This document shows positions 61,763 to 64,000 of a stretch of DNA of 64,000 nucleotides, piece after piece (position 1 is the stretch's first letter; the number at the start of each line of letters is the position of its first letter). The notes under the pieces are model-generated. The model made no database searches and was not told the origin of the DNA. It saw nothing but the letters and a program-made list of their open reading frames with translations. The stretch is from Pseudomonas farsensis (GTDB lineage Bacteria > Pseudomonadota > Gammaproteobacteria > Pseudomonadales > Pseudomonadaceae), in assembly GCF_014268805.2 (NCBI RefSeq), contig NZ_JABWRF020000003.1, forward strand, positions 710,501-774,500, written 5' to 3'. The position numbers and the translations under genes are program-made.

Positions 61763-62974
61763 ATGCCCCAGGCCGCCCCCAAGTCCCGAGTCCCTGCTGT
61801 CCAGGGAGTAATCCCGGTCGAGCAGGAAAGTCGACTGGGCCTGGAACAGGCGTTTGCCCTGTTCAGCCAGGTTTCCACTCAGCTCACCGAGTCCTACGGC
61901 ATGCTCGAAGCGCGCGTCAGCGAGCTCAAGGGCGAGTTGGCGGTGGTCAGTGCGCAGCGCATGGCCGAGCTTGGTGAAAAAGAACGCCTGGCCAACCGCC
62001 TGCAGAACCTGCTCGACCTGCTGCCCGGGGGCGTGATCGTGATCGACGCGCAAGGCTATGTGTGCGAAGCCAATCCCGCCGCCTGCGAGTTGCTCGGCGA
62101 GCCGCTGATCGGCTTGCTCTGGCGCGAGGTGATTGCCCGCAGCTTTGCGCCGCGCAAGGACGATGGCCACGAGGTGTCGCTGCGCGATGGCCGTCGCCTG
62201 TCCATCGCCACCCGCTCGCTGGATGCCGAGCCTGGCCAGTTGGTGCTGTTGACCGACCTCACCGAAACCCGTCGGTTGCAGGGCCAGTTGGCGCGCCATG
62301 AACGGCTGTCCTCGCTGGGGCGCATGGTCGCCTCGTTGGCGCATCAGATCCGCACGCCACTGTCGGCGGCCATGCTGTATGCCAGCCACCTGGCCGATGC
62401 TGGGCGCGACCTGCCTGAAGAAACCCGCCTGCGCTTTGCCGGCAGCTTGAAAGAGCGCCTGCAAGAACTGGAGCACCAGGTGCGCGACATGCTGGTGTTC
62501 GCCCGCGGCGAGTTGCCCCTGGTTGATCGCCTGACCCCCAAGGCTCTGTTCCAGGCCTTGCAACACGCAGCGCAAACCCACGTGCAAGGCCATGCGGTGC
62601 GCTGGCAGTGCGATGTTCAGCTGGGAGAGTTGCTGTGCAATCGCGACACCCTGGTGGGTGCTGTGCTGAACCTGATCGACAACGCCTTGCAAGCCAGCGC
62701 GGAACCTGCGCGGCTCAAGGTTCACCTGTACCGCCGCGAGCAGAACCTGCACCTGTGCATCAGTGATGCGGGCTCTGGTATCGACGCTGAGCTGCTCGGG
62801 CGCCTGGGCGAACCTTTCCTCACCACCAAGGCAACCGGCACTGGCCTGGGCCTTGCCGTCGTGCAGGCGGTGGCTCGTGCGCACCAGGGCGTGCTGCGCC
62901 TGCGTTCCAGGCCCGGCCGTGGCACCTGTGCCTATGTAGTGCTGCCTTTGATCGGAGCACCGGAGACCCACTGA
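61763..62974 (+). CDS. fleS: sensor kinase FleS
   Basis: Cytoplasmic histidine kinase of the FleSR pair. The ATG at 61763 (MPQAAPKSR) follows GAGAGAG and gives 403 aa; an ATG at 61748 lacks a site. Coiled coil about 40-80, PAS about 85-170, HisKA with phospho-His in SLAHQIRTPLSAAM, HATPase with NLIDNALQAS (N box), DAGSGI and GTGLGLAVVQ. No membrane segments. Its stop overlaps the fleR ATG by one base. Confidence 0.95.
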   Translation: MPQAAPKSRVPAVQGVIPVEQESRLGLEQAFALFSQVSTQLTESYGMLEARVSELKGELAVVSAQRMAELGEKERLANRLQNLLDLLPGGVIVIDAQGYVCEANPAACELLGEPLIGLLWREVIARSFAPRKDDGHEVSLRDGRRLSIATRSLDAEPGQLVLLTDLTETRRLQGQLARHERLSSLGRMVASLAHQIRTPLSAAMLYASHLADAGRDLPEETRLRFAGSLKERLQELEHQVRDMLVFARGELPLVDRLTPKALFQALQHAAQTHVQGHAVRWQCDVQLGELLCNRDTLVGAVLNLIDNALQASAEPARLKVHLYRREQNLHLCISDAGSGIDAELLGRLGEPFLTTKATGTGLGLAVVQAVARAHQGVLRLRSRPGRGTCAYVVLPLIGAPETH

Positions 62975-64000
62975 TGGATATCAAGGTATTGCTGGTCGAA
63001 GACGACCGTGTATTGCGCCAGGCGCTCACCGATACGCTGGAAATCGGCGGTTTCGCCCACCGCGCCGTAGCGTCGGCCGAAGAGGCCTTGCTGGCTGTTG
63101 GCCAGGAGCCGTTCAGCCTGGTCGTCAGCGACGTCAACATGCCGGGTATGGACGGCCATCAACTGCTCGCCCAGCTTGGGCGCAACCACCCGGAGTTGCC
63201 GGTTTTGCTGATGACCGCCCACGCTGCGGTCGAGCGGGCGGTGGATGCGATGCGCCAAGGCGCTGTGGATTACCTGGTAAAGCCCTTTGAGCCGCAGGCC
63301 TTGTTGAGCCTGGTCGAGCGCCATGCCGCTGGTCGGCTTGGCAATAGCGAAGATGACGGCCCGGTCGCCAGCGAACCTGCCAGCCGGCAGCTGCTGGAGC
63401 TGGCAGCGCGGGTTGCGCGCAGCGAGTCGACGGTGTTGATTTCGGGCGAATCGGGCACCGGCAAGGAGGTGCTGGCGCGCTACATTCACCAGCAATCGCC
63501 GCGGGCGGCAGCGCCTTTCGTGGCGATAAACTGCGCAGCCATCCCTGACAACATGCTCGAAGCCACGCTGTTCGGCCATGAGAAGGGCTCGTTTACCGGC
63601 GCCATCGCTGCCCAGCCTGGCAAGTTCGAGCAGGCCGAAGGTGGCACGTTGCTGCTCGACGAAATTTCCGAAATGCCCCTTGCGCTACAGGCCAAGCTGC
63701 TGCGTGTGCTGCAGGAGCGTGAAGTGGAGCGGGTAGGGGGGCGCAAGCCAATTGCACTGGATATCCGCGTGCTGGCCACCACCAACCGCGACTTGGCCGG
63801 TGAAGTGGCCGCAGGGCGTTTTCGTGAAGACCTGTTCTACCGCTTGTCGGTGTTCCCGCTGGCATGGAGCGCCCTGCGCGAGCGGCCCGCCGACATTCTG
63901 CCGCTGGCCGAGCGCCTGTTGGCGCGGCATGTCGGCAAGATGAAACACGCACCGGTGCGGTTGTCTGCCGATGCCCGCGCCTGCCTGCAAAGCTACGCCT
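62974..64000 (+). CDS. fleR: response regulator FleR (3' end outside window)
   Basis: Sigma54-dependent activator of the later flagellar genes such as flgBCDE and flgF-L. The visible part is 342 codons. REC domain about 1-115 with LLVEDDRVLRQ and phosphoacceptor in SDVNMPGMDG; AAA+ domain from about 130 with Walker A GESGTGKE, Walker B GGTLLLDEISEMP, and the sigma54 loop reading GSFTGA rather than GAFTGA. The C-terminal HTH lies beyond the right edge. Confidence 0.96.
   Translation, partial: MDIKVLLVEDDRVLRQALTDTLEIGGFAHRAVASAEEALLAVGQEPFSLVVSDVNMPGMDGHQLLAQLGRNHPELPVLLMTAHAAVERAVDAMRQGAVDYLVKPFEPQALLSLVERHAAGRLGNSEDDGPVASEPASRQLLELAARVARSESTVLISGESGTGKEVLARYIHQQSPRAAAPFVAINCAAIPDNMLEATLFGHEKGSFTGAIAAQPGKFEQAEGGTLLLDEISEMPLALQAKLLRVLQEREVERVGGRKPIALDIRVLATTNRDLAGEVAAGRFREDLFYRLSVFPLAWSALRERPADILPLAERLLARHVGKMKHAPVRLSADARACLQSYA

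Overview
The window is a chromosomal segment of a fluorescent pseudomonad, most like the Pseudomonas putida group. The evidence is the gene order ast (arginine succinyltransferase pathway)-alaS-lysC-rsmA-tRNAs, a bkdR/bkdA1-bkdA2-bkdB-lpdV locus whose products closely match those remembered from P. putida, amrZ, and a polar-flagellum regulon with sigma54/FleQ/FleSR/FliA logic. All identifications come from reading the sequence and from recalled family knowledge; no database search was run.

Layout. 1-3790: 3' part of the ast/aru operon (astD partial, astB, a small His-tailed protein, astE). 4066-8366: alaS, lysC and the RNA-binding regulator rsmA/csrA. 8439-9005: tRNA-Ser(GCT) and three tandem tRNA-Arg(ACG). 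9391-14174: Mg2+ transporter mgtE, amrZ (reverse), phnN, tRNA-Arg(CCT), a hypothetical protein and a PAS-GGDEF diguanylate cyclase. 14560-20176: the branched-chain keto acid dehydrogenase operon (reverse) with its divergent activator bkdR. 20319-21653: an MFS transporter.

21946-38674 is the first flagellar block. On the reverse strand are flgZ (PilZ brake), flgN, flgM and flgA. On the forward strand are cheV, cheR, flgBCDE, a small exported protein and flgFGHIJKL. 38812-55715 is a flagellin-glycosylation/sugar-modification island inserted between flgL and fliC. It holds three giant multi-module glycosyltransferases, a WbqC-family protein, three SAM methyltransferases, a DAO-type FAD oxidoreductase, a WecE-type sugar aminotransferase and a FabH-like ketoacyl synthase. 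55969-64000 is the second flagellar block: fliC (short flagellin, 286 aa), flaG, fliD, fliS, a fliT-like gene, fleQ, fleS and fleR (cut by the window end).

How it works together. FleQ with sigma54 should drive fleSR; FleR with sigma54 should drive flgBCDE and flgF-L. Near-consensus -24/-12 elements are visible before fleS, flgB and flgF. Once the hook is complete, FlgM is exported and FliA is freed; FliA-type promoters are visible before flgM and fliC. Flagellin is probably O-glycosylated by the island enzymes with a 4-amino-4,6-dideoxyhexose-type sugar that is methylated and perhaps acylated. RsmA, AmrZ, FlgZ and the GGDEF protein add motility/biofilm control. Long inverted-repeat (REP/BIME-like) elements sit in several gaps, mainly at flagellar operon borders. 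The most novel-looking content is the glycosylation island, especially the wbqC-methyltransferase-oxidoreductase-aminotransferase cassette and the domain-swapped giant glycosyltransferases.
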